From Lacrimispora indolis DSM 755 (GTDB lineage: Bacteria > Bacillota > Clostridia > Lachnospirales > Lachnospiraceae): 64,000 nt of DNA. The notes below the pieces were generated by a model. It saw nothing but the letters and a program-made list of their open reading frames with translations. It was not told where the DNA came from and made no database searches. Where the stretch lies: the NCBI RefSeq assembly GCF_000526995.1, contig NZ_AZUI01000001.1:868001-932000 (forward strand), given 5' to 3'. This document shows, one piece after another, positions 50,752-59,598 of the stretch (its first letter is position 1; each line of letters opens with the position of its first letter). The position numbers and the translations under genes are program-made.

Positions 50752-51852
50752 TTATTTTGCTTTTGGCTGCTGCTGGGTAATGCAGTGGATATTTCCGCCG
50801 CCAAATGCAACCTCTTCAGTGCGTACCCCAACCACTTTGCGGTCCGGATACATTTCCTGGATCTGCTGTAAGGCCAATGCATCGTTTTCATCGCCATACT
50901 GAGGTACGATCACCCCCCCGTTTACTACAAGGAAATTCATATAGGAAGCGATGGAAACCTCCCCATCCTCTCTTGGAAGAGTTCCTTCTACCATATCAAT
51001 TGCCTCTGCACCATGGAGCAGAACCGGTTTCTTAGTCAGGCAGAGTTTATGTACCTTTAATTTACGGCCCTTTGCGTCCACTGCCTCTGATAATGTCCTA
51101 TAGGCTTCCTGAGCTTCTCTATAAAAAGGATTATCTTTATCTTCCGTCCAGATGCAGGCAACTTCACCCGGTCTTACATACTGTGCAACATCGTCAACAT
51201 GTCCGTTGGTCTCGTTAGGATCAATGCCATCCTTAATCCAGATGACCTTCTGGCAGTTTAAGTATTCATCCAGCATCTCTTCGATCTCTTCTTTTGTCAT
51301 ATGAGGATTTCTTCCTTCACTTAACAGGCACATTTCCGTGGTGATCACTGTTCCTTCTCCATCTACATGGAAGGAACCTCCTTCCAGAACAAAGCCTTCC
51401 GTACGGTAGGAATCAATGTCTTCTATCTCACATACCTTATGAGCCACAAGATCATCCTGATCCCAGGGGAAATAAAGTCCGTCTACCAGGCCGCCCCATG
51501 CATTAAAGGTCCAGTCACAGCCCCTGATTCCACCGTTATCATTGATAACAAAGGTAGGTCCGCAGTCACGGATCCAGGAGTCATTGCTGGTCATTTCAAC
51601 CACTCTTATTTCAGCGGGAAGATGAGCACGGCAGTTCTGGTACTGTGCCGGAGAAACGCATACGGTAACAGGCTCAAACTGAAGGATTGCCTTCGCAACC
51701 TGGGTAAATACAGACTGTGCAGGCTTTGCACCGTTTCTCCAGTTATCCGGCCTTTCCGGCCATAGCATCCAAATCTGTTCCTGCTCTTCAAACTCTGCAG
51801 GCATACGGTATCCGTCCTGCTTTGGAGTTGTATTTTCAATTCTCTTTGCCAT
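50752..51852 (-). CDS. aguA: Agmatine deiminase
   Basis: 366 residues. Peptidylarginine-deiminase-like fold: N-terminal MPAEFEEQEQIWMLWPERPDNWR, SNDSWIRDCGPTFVIND (substrate Asp), VLEGGSFHVDGEGT, NGHVDDVAQYVRPG with active-site His, and the catalytic Cys in GGGNIHCITQQQP near the C terminus. Converts agmatine to N-carbamoylputrescine and ammonia. Last gene of the arcC-ptcA-aguD-aguA operon. Confidence 0.96.
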   Translation of the reverse strand: MAKRIENTTPKQDGYRMPAEFEEQEQIWMLWPERPDNWRNGAKPAQSVFTQVAKAILQFEPVTVCVSPAQYQNCRAHLPAEIRVVEMTSNDSWIRDCGPTFVINDNGGIRGCDWTFNAWGGLVDGLYFPWDQDDLVAHKVCEIEDIDSYRTEGFVLEGGSFHVDGEGTVITTEMCLLSEGRNPHMTKEEIEEMLDEYLNCQKVIWIKDGIDPNETNGHVDDVAQYVRPGEVACIWTEDKDNPFYREAQEAYRTLSEAVDAKGRKLKVHKLCLTKKPVLLHGAEAIDMVEGTLPREDGEVSIASYMNFLVVNGGVIVPQYGDENDALALQQIQEMYPDRKVVGVRTEEVAFGGGNIHCITQQQPKAK

Positions 51853-51871
51853 AATTTATCCCTTCTCTTTC

Positions 51872-53233
51872 TTATTTTTCTCTTTTTCTGTTTACGATCA
51901 GCTCACCAAGTATGAGGAATATCACTGCTCCGATGGTGATGGGAAGGACTCCCGCCAGGGTCTCCGGATCAAAGCTTAATGGAACTGCGGTAAAGACCAG
52001 CGCAACGATGATCAGGGTCATTGGGACGAATGCCAGAACCCTTAAAAAGCCATTGCTTCCCGGAACCTTAAAGGGCCGTTCTGTATCCGGATCTATCTCC
52101 CTGAGCTTTAAAAAGGCCGGAAATACAGGAATATAGGAAAGCAGAAACATGACCAGATTCAACGCGAAGAAGCACCAGAACAAATCCTGATTGGGTATGA
52201 GCGGAGCGATGATCAAAACCGTGCTGGCTACGATTCCATTCATAATGGCGGCGCCAATGGGCATATCATTCTTCTTGCTTCTTATCTTAAATACCGCCGG
52301 CATATCCCCATTTTCTGCCGAATAGGCCGCCACATTGTTCACCCCCAGTGACCAGGAAACCATATTTCCAAAAAGTGTGAGCAGAAAACCAATGGCAACC
52401 ACTGTTACGATGATTCCTCTGGTGCTGCCGGTCAAAAGCTGGACACTTGCAACCAGCCCGGTACTGGTGCTGATCTGGTCGGCCGGAATTGCAACTCCGA
52501 TTCCGAATGCCATAAAGATATAGATAGCAGCAATGACAATCCCGCCTGCTATAATGGCCTGGGGAATCTGCTTCTTGGGGTTTTCCATATCATCTGCAAA
52601 GGTACAAACAACTTCAAATCCAAGGCAGTTAAATAATATAACCGATATGTAGGATAAGCTGTTTAAATTAAAGTTTGGAATCAAGGAAGCCAGGGTATAT
52701 TCATTTGCAACTCCATGAGTAAGCGCACCATAGATGCCAAGACATCCCAGAATCACTGCTATGAGAATCTTAATGACTGCAGCTCCGTTTAATATCCAGG
52801 CACTGTCACAAACCGAAAAAAAGCTGATAAAAACAATGATCCATACAAAGGTAAGCTCTATGATCAAGGACGGGAAAAATCCCAGTTCTCCTCCTGTCAA
52901 GAGATTAATGACCTCAGGGAACATAAGCGCCAAAGAAGCCATCCAAAGCGGAAAGTTGATCCAGTAGTACCAGGACACCCTTCCTCCCCATTTTTTACCA
53001 AATGCTTTTGACACCCAGTCATATAATCCACCGTCACCCTCATAGGTTGTCCCTAATTCTGAGGAGATCAAGCCATATGGCAGCAAAAATGCTATTAAGA
53101 GGAAAATCCACCAGAAATACTGGGAATTACCAATTGCTGCCACCGGACTTGCTGCTTCTGCCACAAATACAACGCATATTACCGTCATTATGGCATCAAT
53201 TAACCGAAATTTCTTCTTTGGCGCATCAGACAT
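51872..53233 (-). CDS. aguD: Agmatine/putrescine antiporter (APC family)
   Basis: 453 residues from the ATG at 53233 (GGGGGAG upstream; the longer frame overlaps ptcA). About twelve membrane helices of the APC superfamily, beginning DAIMTVICVVFVAEAASPVAAIGNSQYFWW. Position between ptcA and aguA fixes the role: agmatine in, putrescine out. Confidence 0.9.
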   Translation of the reverse strand: MSDAPKKKFRLIDAIMTVICVVFVAEAASPVAAIGNSQYFWWIFLLIAFLLPYGLISSELGTTYEGDGGLYDWVSKAFGKKWGGRVSWYYWINFPLWMASLALMFPEVINLLTGGELGFFPSLIIELTFVWIIVFISFFSVCDSAWILNGAAVIKILIAVILGCLGIYGALTHGVANEYTLASLIPNFNLNSLSYISVILFNCLGFEVVCTFADDMENPKKQIPQAIIAGGIVIAAIYIFMAFGIGVAIPADQISTSTGLVASVQLLTGSTRGIIVTVVAIGFLLTLFGNMVSWSLGVNNVAAYSAENGDMPAVFKIRSKKNDMPIGAAIMNGIVASTVLIIAPLIPNQDLFWCFFALNLVMFLLSYIPVFPAFLKLREIDPDTERPFKVPGSNGFLRVLAFVPMTLIIVALVFTAVPLSFDPETLAGVLPITIGAVIFLILGELIVNRKREK

Positions 53234-53243
53234 AATTCTCCCC

Positions 53244-54272
53244 CTATCTGATATTTCTATCGTCCATGAATTTCTCCAACTGTTCCTTAGCTGCTGCAAC
53301 TTTAAGCGGGCTTGGCGCCTGCTCTCTCTGATACTGTGTCAGATAAACAAGCAGACCTCTCATTGCTGTTAAGCGGTTTCCTGCCTCTAAGAACGCAATG
53401 GAGCTGTCGCTGTCAAGAACCTCATCAGTCACGTCTTCCCCTCTGGTAGCTGGCAGGCAGTGCATGAATTTGCAGCCGATATTGCCCAGAGACATTAAAT
53501 CTCTGTTTACCTGATAATCCTTAAATGTAGCAACCCGCTCTTCCTTTGGAGTCTCGTTTTCATACAGTCCGTACCACACATCTGTGTAAATGAAATCTGC
53601 TCCCTTTACGCTGTCACGGTTATCGGTTACTTCCCATGTACCGCCGGAGATCCTGCAGTTCTCTTCCATGATCTTCTTGTGCTCTTCTAAAAGCTGATTG
53701 TTCTTTGGGCCGTAATGAACAAAATGCATACCAAGCTTTGTTGTGATAAATCCGAGAGAAGCACATACCTGGGTTCCGTCTCCTACGAAAACAACCTTGC
53801 AGTCTTCCAGTTTTTTGCCCCTTGGAAGATGCTCTGCGATTGTACAAAGGTCTCCGATTTCCTGAGTCGGATGATTGTAGTCACTCATACCATTTAATAC
53901 AGGGATGGTGCATGCTTTGGCTAACTCCATCACAGTGTTATGTTCAACCACTCTGGCCATTACCACATCGATCAGCTGGGAAAGCACTCTTCCTGTATCA
54001 CCGATGGTTTCATGTCCGCCAAGCTGGATCATTCCAGGCCCTAAATACTGGGCATGCCCGCCAAGCTGCTCCATAGCTGTTTCAAAGGAAACACGGGTCC
54101 TTGTTGAGGACTGCTGAAAAATCATTCCCAGTGTTTTTCCTTTTAACAGCGGAGGGTTATAGCCTGCCTTAATGCTTCTTTTAATTGCCAGAGACAGTTC
54201 AATGATGTCTAATAACTGCTCCTTGGTGAAATCGTTGGTGTCAATAAAATGTGTAATTCCGTTTGCTTTCAT
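53244..54272 (-). CDS. ptcA: Putrescine carbamoyltransferase
   Basis: 342 residues. Transcarbamylase family: carbamoyl-phosphate loop [32 protein letters not shown], and [15 protein letters not shown]. The C-terminal helix ([19 protein letters not shown]) is characteristic of putrescine rather than ornithine carbamoyltransferases. Splits N-carbamoylputrescine with phosphate to putrescine and carbamoyl phosphate. Confidence 0.94.
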   Translation of the reverse strand: MKANGITHFIDTNDFTKEQLLDIIELSLAIKRSIKAGYNPPLLKGKTLGMIFQQSSTRTRVSFETAMEQLGGHAQYLGPGMIQLGGHETIGDTGRVLSQLIDVVMARVVEHNTVMELAKACTIPVLNGMSDYNHPTQEIGDLCTIAEHLPRGKKLEDCKVVFVGDGTQVCASLGFITTKLGMHFVHYGPKNNQLLEEHKKIMEENCRISGGTWEVTDNRDSVKGADFIYTDVWYGLYENETPKEERVATFKDYQVNRDLMSLGNIGCKFMHCLPATRGEDVTDEVLDSDSSIAFLEAGNRLTAMRGLLVYLTQYQREQAPSPLKVAAAKEQLEKFMDDRNIR

Positions 54273-54306
54273 GGTAAAGTCTCCTTATATAAATTTTTAT
54301 TGTAAA

Positions 54307-55251
54307 TCAGTTAAAAGTGAATATGGTTCCTGTCCTTCCGTCCAGCGCTTCTACCGCATTGTCAAGGGAGGTGATGATCGCACGTTTTGAAGGATCGGAC
54401 CTTACAAACTTCATGGCTGCCTGAACCTTTGGAAGCATGCTTCCCGGAGCAAACTGTCCTTCCTCACAATACCGTTTTGCTTCCATAAGGCTTAGATGAT
54501 CCAGATTCTTCTGATCCGGTTTCTTGTAATTGACTGCCACCTTTTCCACTTCCGTCAAAATCAGCAGGATATCTGCTTCCACCTGTTCTGCCAGAAGCTC
54601 TGCTGCAAAATCCTTATCAATCACTGCTGCCGTTCCATGGAGGGCACCGGCTGCGTCTTCAATGACCGGAATTCCGCCTCCTCCGCAGGTGATGACAATT
54701 GCCTTTGGCCATAACTCCTTTACCGCCTCAATCTCCACAATCTTTTTAGGAATCGGAGATGCAACCACTCTGCGGTATCCCCGGCCGGCATCTTCTTTCA
54801 TAACGTATCCCTTTTCTTCTTCCAAAGCGTGAGCCTCTTCTCTGGTATAGAAAGGCCCGATGGGCTTGGTTGGATGATGAAAAGCCTGATCCTGTTCATC
54901 TACAATCATCTGGGTAGCGATGGTGACAACAGGAAAGTTCTGATTCCTCTTATTGAGCGCATATTTCAGGCCCTGCTGCAAATGATATCCGATATAACCC
55001 TGGGACATTGCCCCGCATACATCAAACGGCATAGGCGGTGTTACATCTTTTGCAGTTTCAGATGCCAGCAAAATTCTCCCTACCTGAGGTCCGTTCCCAT
55101 GTACTATGGCCATCTCATATCCTCGTTCATTTAATTCTGCTATATACTCGCAAGTCTTATGAACGACTTCAAGCTGTGCCTTGGCAGTTGCTTCTCCCTT
55201 TCCTGACTGCAGCGCATTTCCGCCTAAGGCAAGGACTATTTTCTCTGCCAT
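54307..55251 (-). CDS. arcC: Carbamate kinase
   Basis: 314 residues from the ATG at 55251 (AGGAGG eight bases upstream). Amino-acid-kinase fold: KIVLALGGNALQ at the N terminus, IVHGNGPQVG, TCGGGGIPVI and PGSMLPKVQAAMKF. Makes ATP from carbamoyl phosphate and ADP, the energy-yielding step of the pathway. The frame is open upstream by 57 codons, including an ATG at 55398 with its own AGGAG; see findings. Confidence 0.95.
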   Translation of the reverse strand: MAEKIVLALGGNALQSGKGEATAKAQLEVVHKTCEYIAELNERGYEMAIVHGNGPQVGRILLASETAKDVTPPMPFDVCGAMSQGYIGYHLQQGLKYALNKRNQNFPVVTIATQMIVDEQDQAFHHPTKPIGPFYTREEAHALEEEKGYVMKEDAGRGYRRVVASPIPKKIVEIEAVKELWPKAIVITCGGGGIPVIEDAAGALHGTAAVIDKDFAAELLAEQVEADILLILTEVEKVAVNYKKPDQKNLDHLSLMEAKRYCEEGQFAPGSMLPKVQAAMKFVRSDPSKRAIITSLDNAVEALDGRTGTIFTFN

Positions 55252-55460
55252 CAGTAAAACCTCCTTTTTTGCTTTGCTGTGATTTTTGTGATCTGCTCTT
55301 TCAGGGGCGTCCTCACAAGATGAAAATAGCAGTTTCAGCACCGGTTGAGAATGCAACCAAAGGTGGATATTTATATCACTTTTAACTCTAATCCACATAA
55401 ACTCTCCTAAACTTTTATGCATTGTGCACTAAAAAATGGACCTCTCATGAAATTTTGCAG

Positions 55461-55488
55461 TTGAAAAAACTTTTTTATTTGTTATACT
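55461..55488 (+). promoter_or_regulatory. Promoter of the LuxR-type agmatine regulator gene
   Basis: TTGAAA (55461-55466), 16-base spacer, TATACT (55483-55488). Confidence 0.7.
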
Positions 55489-55532
55489 GATGTTGGACAA
55501 CATGAGGACGTACAATAGGCAGGAGACAGGTT

Positions 55533-56549
55533 ATGGAAAAAGAAATCGTATTCATTTACAATCTGATTTTGATCACGGTATACTCTGGTATCCTTTGGAT
55601 GTCTTTCTCCCTTCTTTTTAATGGGAAAGAAAAAATCCTTTTATGGATAGGCATTATATTCGGAGCAATTTTAGTGGATGATATTGTGATTTTTGCGTCA
55701 GAAATGTTTGAGAATTTTGCAGAATCTTATAACAGGATTTTTATGATCGTTCCCACCCATAAGACCATGATCTACCTGATCCTGTCACTGGGATACTTAA
55801 CGATCTTCAAACGGCTGTTAAACAGAACGATTACCTACCGTGATTATGGAATCTTAGCAGTATACGTGACCTTCATGCTCTTTGTTCCGGCCATGGACAA
55901 CAGCGCCTGGAAAATATGGCTCTATTTCCTCCCAAGCCAGCTTTACAACGCCTATATAGGAGCGGAGTGCTTAGGGATAATAAAAAAGAATCCTGAGGAA
56001 TATCAGGATCCTTTCTTTAAATGGTGTAAAAGACTTTTTTATATCACTGTTCTCATGAATATCCTCATCATTGTGGAAGATACCATAGTAATTTTTAATT
56101 TTGATACTTATTCAAAATATTATATCAATATGAACAACCGGAGCTTTACCTCGGATATTCTGTATTTTATGTACGCCCTGTTTTCTGCCGGATATCTTAT
56201 GTATTACCTGAAAATATTATTAAAGAATAATACCATTGTGGAAGAGGTGACAAGCCAGACCCGCGGAAATCTTCCCTCTGATATTGAAGAAAGCATTCTG
56301 TTTCATTTCAGCGAGATCTACCACCTGACCGCAAGGGAAAGGGAAATCTTAAGAGTTCTTCTGATGGACAAAACCAACCAGGAAATAAGCGAGGACTTAT
56401 ATATCTCCCTGGGAACAGCTAAAACCCATGTCCATAACATTTTTCAAAAAATAGGAGTCGTAAAACGTCCTCAGCTTTTAGAGGTCTATGACGTCTACCG
56501 CAGAGACCAGCTAAAACAGGAGCCTGAAAAAGAAACGCCGTCCCCATAA
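55533..56549 (+). CDS. Membrane LuxR-family regulator of agmatine use (AguR-like)
   Basis: 338 residues. About seven membrane helices fill residues 5-240, and a LuxR helix-turn-helix ends the protein: HLTAREREILRVLLMDKTNQEISEDLYISLGTAKTHVHNIF. A membrane-integral LuxR regulator divergent from the agmatine genes is the arrangement described for AguR of Streptococcus mutans, so agmatine sensing at the membrane is the likely role. AGGAG seven bases before the ATG. Confidence 0.85.
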   Translation: MEKEIVFIYNLILITVYSGILWMSFSLLFNGKEKILLWIGIIFGAILVDDIVIFASEMFENFAESYNRIFMIVPTHKTMIYLILSLGYLTIFKRLLNRTITYRDYGILAVYVTFMLFVPAMDNSAWKIWLYFLPSQLYNAYIGAECLGIIKKNPEEYQDPFFKWCKRLFYITVLMNILIIVEDTIVIFNFDTYSKYYINMNNRSFTSDILYFMYALFSAGYLMYYLKILLKNNTIVEEVTSQTRGNLPSDIEESILFHFSEIYHLTAREREILRVLLMDKTNQEISEDLYISLGTAKTHVHNIFQKIGVVKRPQLLEVYDVYRRDQLKQEPEKETPSP

Positions 56550-56580
56550 GTTTCACCTGCCGGGGACGGCGTTATTTTCG
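56535..56580. terminator. Terminator shared by the AguR-like and DUF1015 genes
   Basis: 11-bp stem ACGCCGTCCCC (56535-56545) / GGGGACGGCGT (56562-56572). The 5' arm lies within the final codons of the regulator. TATTTTCG follows on plus and TTCTTTTTC on minus. Confidence 0.85.
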
Positions 56581-56592
56581 TGTTTTTCCCAG

Positions 56593-57828
56593 TTATAATA
56601 AGTGGATAAATAATCCGCTGCGCAGCTTTGGCTCAAACCAAGTAGATTTGGGCGGCATTAAAAGCCCTGCATCTGCCACGGAAAACAATTCATCAATGGA
56701 AGTGGGATACATGGAAAACGCTACCTCCATATCCTGGCTGCACCGTTTTTCCAGCTCCTTAAGTCCTCGGATCCCTCCGATAAAATCGATTCTCTTATCC
56801 GTTCTGGGATCTTTGATCCCCAAAACAGGGCCTAGCAGATTGTCCTGAAGGATGGATACATCAAGGCCCTTTACCGGGTCTGAGGATTTTAAGGAATTAA
56901 ATGCTTTTAAACAGTACCACTTCCCGTTTAAATACATCCCAAAGGTCCCTTTTTCCAAAGGTGCAAAGGCCTCTGTTCCCATACAGGATACTTCAAAGAG
57001 CTGTCCTGTCTTATGAAGGAACTCCTCTTGTGAAAGGCCGTTTAAATCCTTTACCACACGGTTATAAGGCATGATCATCAGCTGATCGTCGGGAAACAGC
57101 ACGGACAGGAAGTAGTTAAAAGGTTCTTCCCCCCTATAGCCCGGATTCTCCTCACGCCGTTTAAGTCCTACCTTCACGGCGGAAGCCGCTCTGTGGTGGC
57201 CGTCTGCTATATAAGTGGAGGGAATCCCATGAAAAGCCTCTTGGATCAGGGAGATTTTGCCTTTTTCATGGATCCGCCATACCCTGTGGCTGATCCCGTC
57301 TTCCGCAACAAAGTCATATAATGGCTCAGTACTTGTTACAGAATTAACGATCCCGTTGATCCCTTCATCGGACCGGTAAGCCAGGAAAATGGGACCTGTC
57401 TGGGCATCTGTGGTATCCACATGGCGGATCCGGTCCACTTCCTTTTCTTCTCTTGTATTTTCGTGCTTTTTAATAACTCCGTTTACATAATCATCAATGG
57501 AGGAACAGGCCACCAGTCCGGTCTGTTTTCTTCCGTCCATGGTCAGTTCATAAATATAGTAGGCTTCCAGAGGATCTGCCTCAAAAATCCCATCCTTTAT
57601 CCAGTCTTTTAACATTTCCCCGGCTTTTTCATATACACGGTCATCGTAGATGTCCACATCATCGGAAAACTGTGTTTCCGGCCTGTCAATGTTTAAAAAC
57701 GACCTTGGGTTGGCTGCCGTTACCTGACAGGCCTCCTTACGGCTGTACACGTCATAGGGAAGAGCTGCCACCTGATGGGCATACCCCTGGCCCGGTCTGA
57801 CGCAAGGGAATGGTTTTACAATCGCCAT
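56593..57828 (-). CDS. DUF1015 protein (SerK-like, serine-pathway associated)
   Basis: 411 residues, full length. N-terminal MAIVKPFPCVRPGQ ... VAALPYDVYS, central YIADGHHRAASAVKVG with the GHHR motif, and FNYFLSVLFPDDQLMIMPYNRVV. The family includes proteins related to ADP-dependent serine kinase. In Clostridia it usually follows serC-serA; here the IS110 element lies between it and serA. AAGGAG seven bases upstream of the ATG remains intact. Confidence 0.88.
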   Translation of the reverse strand: MAIVKPFPCVRPGQGYAHQVAALPYDVYSRKEACQVTAANPRSFLNIDRPETQFSDDVDIYDDRVYEKAGEMLKDWIKDGIFEADPLEAYYIYELTMDGRKQTGLVACSSIDDYVNGVIKKHENTREEKEVDRIRHVDTTDAQTGPIFLAYRSDEGINGIVNSVTSTEPLYDFVAEDGISHRVWRIHEKGKISLIQEAFHGIPSTYIADGHHRAASAVKVGLKRREENPGYRGEEPFNYFLSVLFPDDQLMIMPYNRVVKDLNGLSQEEFLHKTGQLFEVSCMGTEAFAPLEKGTFGMYLNGKWYCLKAFNSLKSSDPVKGLDVSILQDNLLGPVLGIKDPRTDKRIDFIGGIRGLKELEKRCSQDMEVAFSMYPTSIDELFSVADAGLLMPPKSTWFEPKLRSGLFIHLL

Positions 57829-57900
57829 AATATCTCCTTGTATTATATAGTCATAGCTTTTCTTTACCTTTTCTTAGGTATGAGCTATGCTGTTTTAGAT

Positions 57901-58056
57901 ACTGTGGATTAGTTCATTTCTCCTACCACTTGATGGTTTAGTAAAGGCTCTAACCACAGTCTCTTTGTTCACTTGTTAATCAGTTAGATACCGCATGACG
58001 GTTTATTTAGAACAAGGTTACAATCGCAGAGAGCCACCGTGGTCTAAAACAGTATC
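57901..58056 (+). ncRNA. Candidate bridge RNA of the IS110 element
   Basis: Two hairpins in series upstream of the transposase: ACTGTGGaTTAG (57901-57912) / CTAACCACAGT (57950-57960) with a large loop, and CTTGTT / AACAAG (about 57973-58016) with inner ACCG / CGGT. TCTAAAACAG (58043-58052) is complementary to CTGTTTTAGA just outside (57890-57899). Two looped hairpins in the 5' flank is the layout of IS621-type bridge RNAs. The loop-to-target pairing could not be settled by eye. Confidence 0.45.
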
Positions 58057-59330
58057 AAATTCATTTAATAGGAGTTTCGCTATGATATACGCAGGGATTG
58101 ATGTTTCCAAGGATAAGCATGATTGTTTTATCACCAACTCAGATGGGAAGATTCTCTTTAAATCCTTTACCATTCCCAACAACCGGGAAGGTTTTGAGGT
58201 CCTCTATCAGAAGATCACTTCCACTACAGATGATTTAACCAATGTAAAAGTAGGCCTTGAAGCCACTGGACACTACAGTTATAACATCTTGGGCTTTCTT
58301 CTTGATAAAGGTCTGACCACCTTTGTTATCAATCCGTTACATACCAGTCTTTTCAGAAAAAGTCTAAGCCTTAGAAAGACGAAAACGGATAAAGTTGATT
58401 CCCATACGATTGCTACAATGCTTATGTCTGATGTGAACTTAAAGTCCTACTCAGACATATCTTACCACAACGAGGAATTAAAGTCACTAACCCGTTACCG
58501 TTTTGATAAAGTCAGGGAGCGCGCCAAGCTTAAAACTTCTGTTTCCCGTCTGGTTACGATTCTTTTTCCTGAACTGGAAAAGCTGGTTCCCACTCTTCAT
58601 ATGCCTTCCATTTCCGCTTTACTAAGCGAATTCCCCGGTGCTTTTCAGATTGCTTCTGCTCATCTTACCAGACTGACCAATCTGCTTTACGAAACCTCTA
58701 AGGGTCGTTACGGCAGAGACAACGCCATCCTGTTCAGGGAAACAGCCAGAGCCTCTATCGGTTCGAATATGCCTGTAAAATCTCTGGAACTGAAACACAC
58801 CCTAAAGCTGATAGGTGAATTAGATGCCGAAATTGATGAAATCGAACAGGAAATAAAACGTATCATGGATGAACTCCATTCCCCTATTCTTACGATTCCT
58901 GGAATCAGTTACCGGATGGGCGCCATGATTCTAGCTGAAATCGGTGATTTTTCCCGTTTTGACTCTCCTGATAAGATTCTTGCCTATGCTGGATTATCTC
59001 CCTCTACCTACCAATCCGGACAGTTGGAATCTTCTCATTCACATATGGAAAAGCGTGGTTCCAGGTATCTGCGCTACGCACTTTTTAATGCTGCTAAATT
59101 TGTCTGTAAGTGGGATCCGGTATTTGCCGCCTATCTTGCAAAAAAGAGGGCGGAGGGTAAGCATTATAACGTTGCTGTTTCTCATGCTGCGAAGAAGCTG
59201 GTCAGAGTCATTTATCGGTTAGAAAAATCGGGACAGGCATACAACAAAGTCTCTTAACTTTTCTGTTTAATAATTTTCTTTTTGAGCACCTGTAAAGATG
59301 CTCTGTTTGTCATGCGGTTTTCAAGGTACT
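57902..59330 (+). mobile_element. IS110-family insertion sequence
   Basis: One transposase gene with about 180 bases of structured 5' flank. The ends are not marked by inverted repeats, as expected for IS110. Candidate CT core dinucleotides sit in similar contexts at both sides: ATA-CT-GTGG (CT at 57902-57903) and GTA-CT-GATT (CT at 59329-59330), giving about 1.43 kb. The insertion separates DUF1015 from serA in the serine/branched-chain operon. Transposase call is firm; exact ends are a proposal. Confidence 0.7.
58082..59257 (+). CDS. IS110-family transposase (DEDD/Transposase_20)
   Basis: 391 residues from the ATG at 58082 (AGGAG seven bases upstream; the longer frame runs through the non-coding flank). 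N-terminal RuvC-like DEDD domain: MIYAGIDVSKDKHDCF (Asp), VGLEATGHYSYN (Glu), KTDKVDSHTIA (Asp, Asp). C-terminal Transposase_20 at about 275-360, with TIPGISYRMGAMILAEIGDFSRF and the presumed nucleophilic Ser in YAGLSPSTYQSG. Complete, no frameshift, so probably active. Confidence 0.95.
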   Translation: MIYAGIDVSKDKHDCFITNSDGKILFKSFTIPNNREGFEVLYQKITSTTDDLTNVKVGLEATGHYSYNILGFLLDKGLTTFVINPLHTSLFRKSLSLRKTKTDKVDSHTIATMLMSDVNLKSYSDISYHNEELKSLTRYRFDKVRERAKLKTSVSRLVTILFPELEKLVPTLHMPSISALLSEFPGAFQIASAHLTRLTNLLYETSKGRYGRDNAILFRETARASIGSNMPVKSLELKHTLKLIGELDAEIDEIEQEIKRIMDELHSPILTIPGISYRMGAMILAEIGDFSRFDSPDKILAYAGLSPSTYQSGQLESSHSHMEKRGSRYLRYALFNAAKFVCKWDPVFAAYLAKKRAEGKHYNVAVSHAAKKLVRVIYRLEKSGQAYNKVS

Positions 59331-59418
59331 GATTTACTTGAAATGCATTTCTGCAATTCATTCATAAACTTTCTTTTTTAGACTTGACTTTTAATAGTTA
59401 GTCTTTACTTGCTTACCA
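59258..59418. other. Region between the transposase stop and the nested palindrome
   Basis: Holds the presumed right end of the IS (about 59329) and weak hairpins: GAGCA / TGCTC near 59284-59303 and AGACT / AGTCT near 59380-59404. No gene. Confidence 0.5.
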
Positions 59419-59591
59419 GTTCTGCCATGCAGAAATATGTATAGAATTTGTACTTAGTGAGCAAGCTCACACGTACAAATTTTATACATGTTTCTATAGG
59501 GCGGACGCCCGACATGAATCATTTAGCGGCCTGTCTATTTCCCTTGAGGAAATAACTTCTATCCGCTGAATGACGAATGGCATGGCAGAAC
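59419..59591. repeat. Nested four-arm palindrome downstream of serA
   Basis: A 12-bp perfect outer inverted repeat, GTTCTGCCATGC (59419-59430) / GCATGGCAGAAC (59580-59591), encloses three hairpins. The first (59431-59495) is a ~23-bp imperfect stem topped by GTGAGC-AA-GCTCAC; the second is GGGCG-GA-CGCCC (59499-59510); the third is TCATTTAGCGG / CCGCTGAATGA (59519-59573) with inner ATTTCC / GGAAAT. The whole could fold as a four-way junction on either strand. It ends seven bases after the serA stop on the minus strand. Confidence 0.7.
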
Positions 59592-59598
59592 CCGAACT

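Noticed and set aside
57882..57896. GAGCTATGCTGTTTT matches part of a type II-A CRISPR repeat
   Set aside because: Only 15 bases match; there is no array, spacer, tracrRNA or cas gene nearby, and the bases sit in an IS flank hairpin (CATAGCT / AGCTATG).
59419..59591. Integron attC site
   Set aside because: The outer repeat reads GTT...AAC in the wrong order for attC core sites, and no integrase is present.
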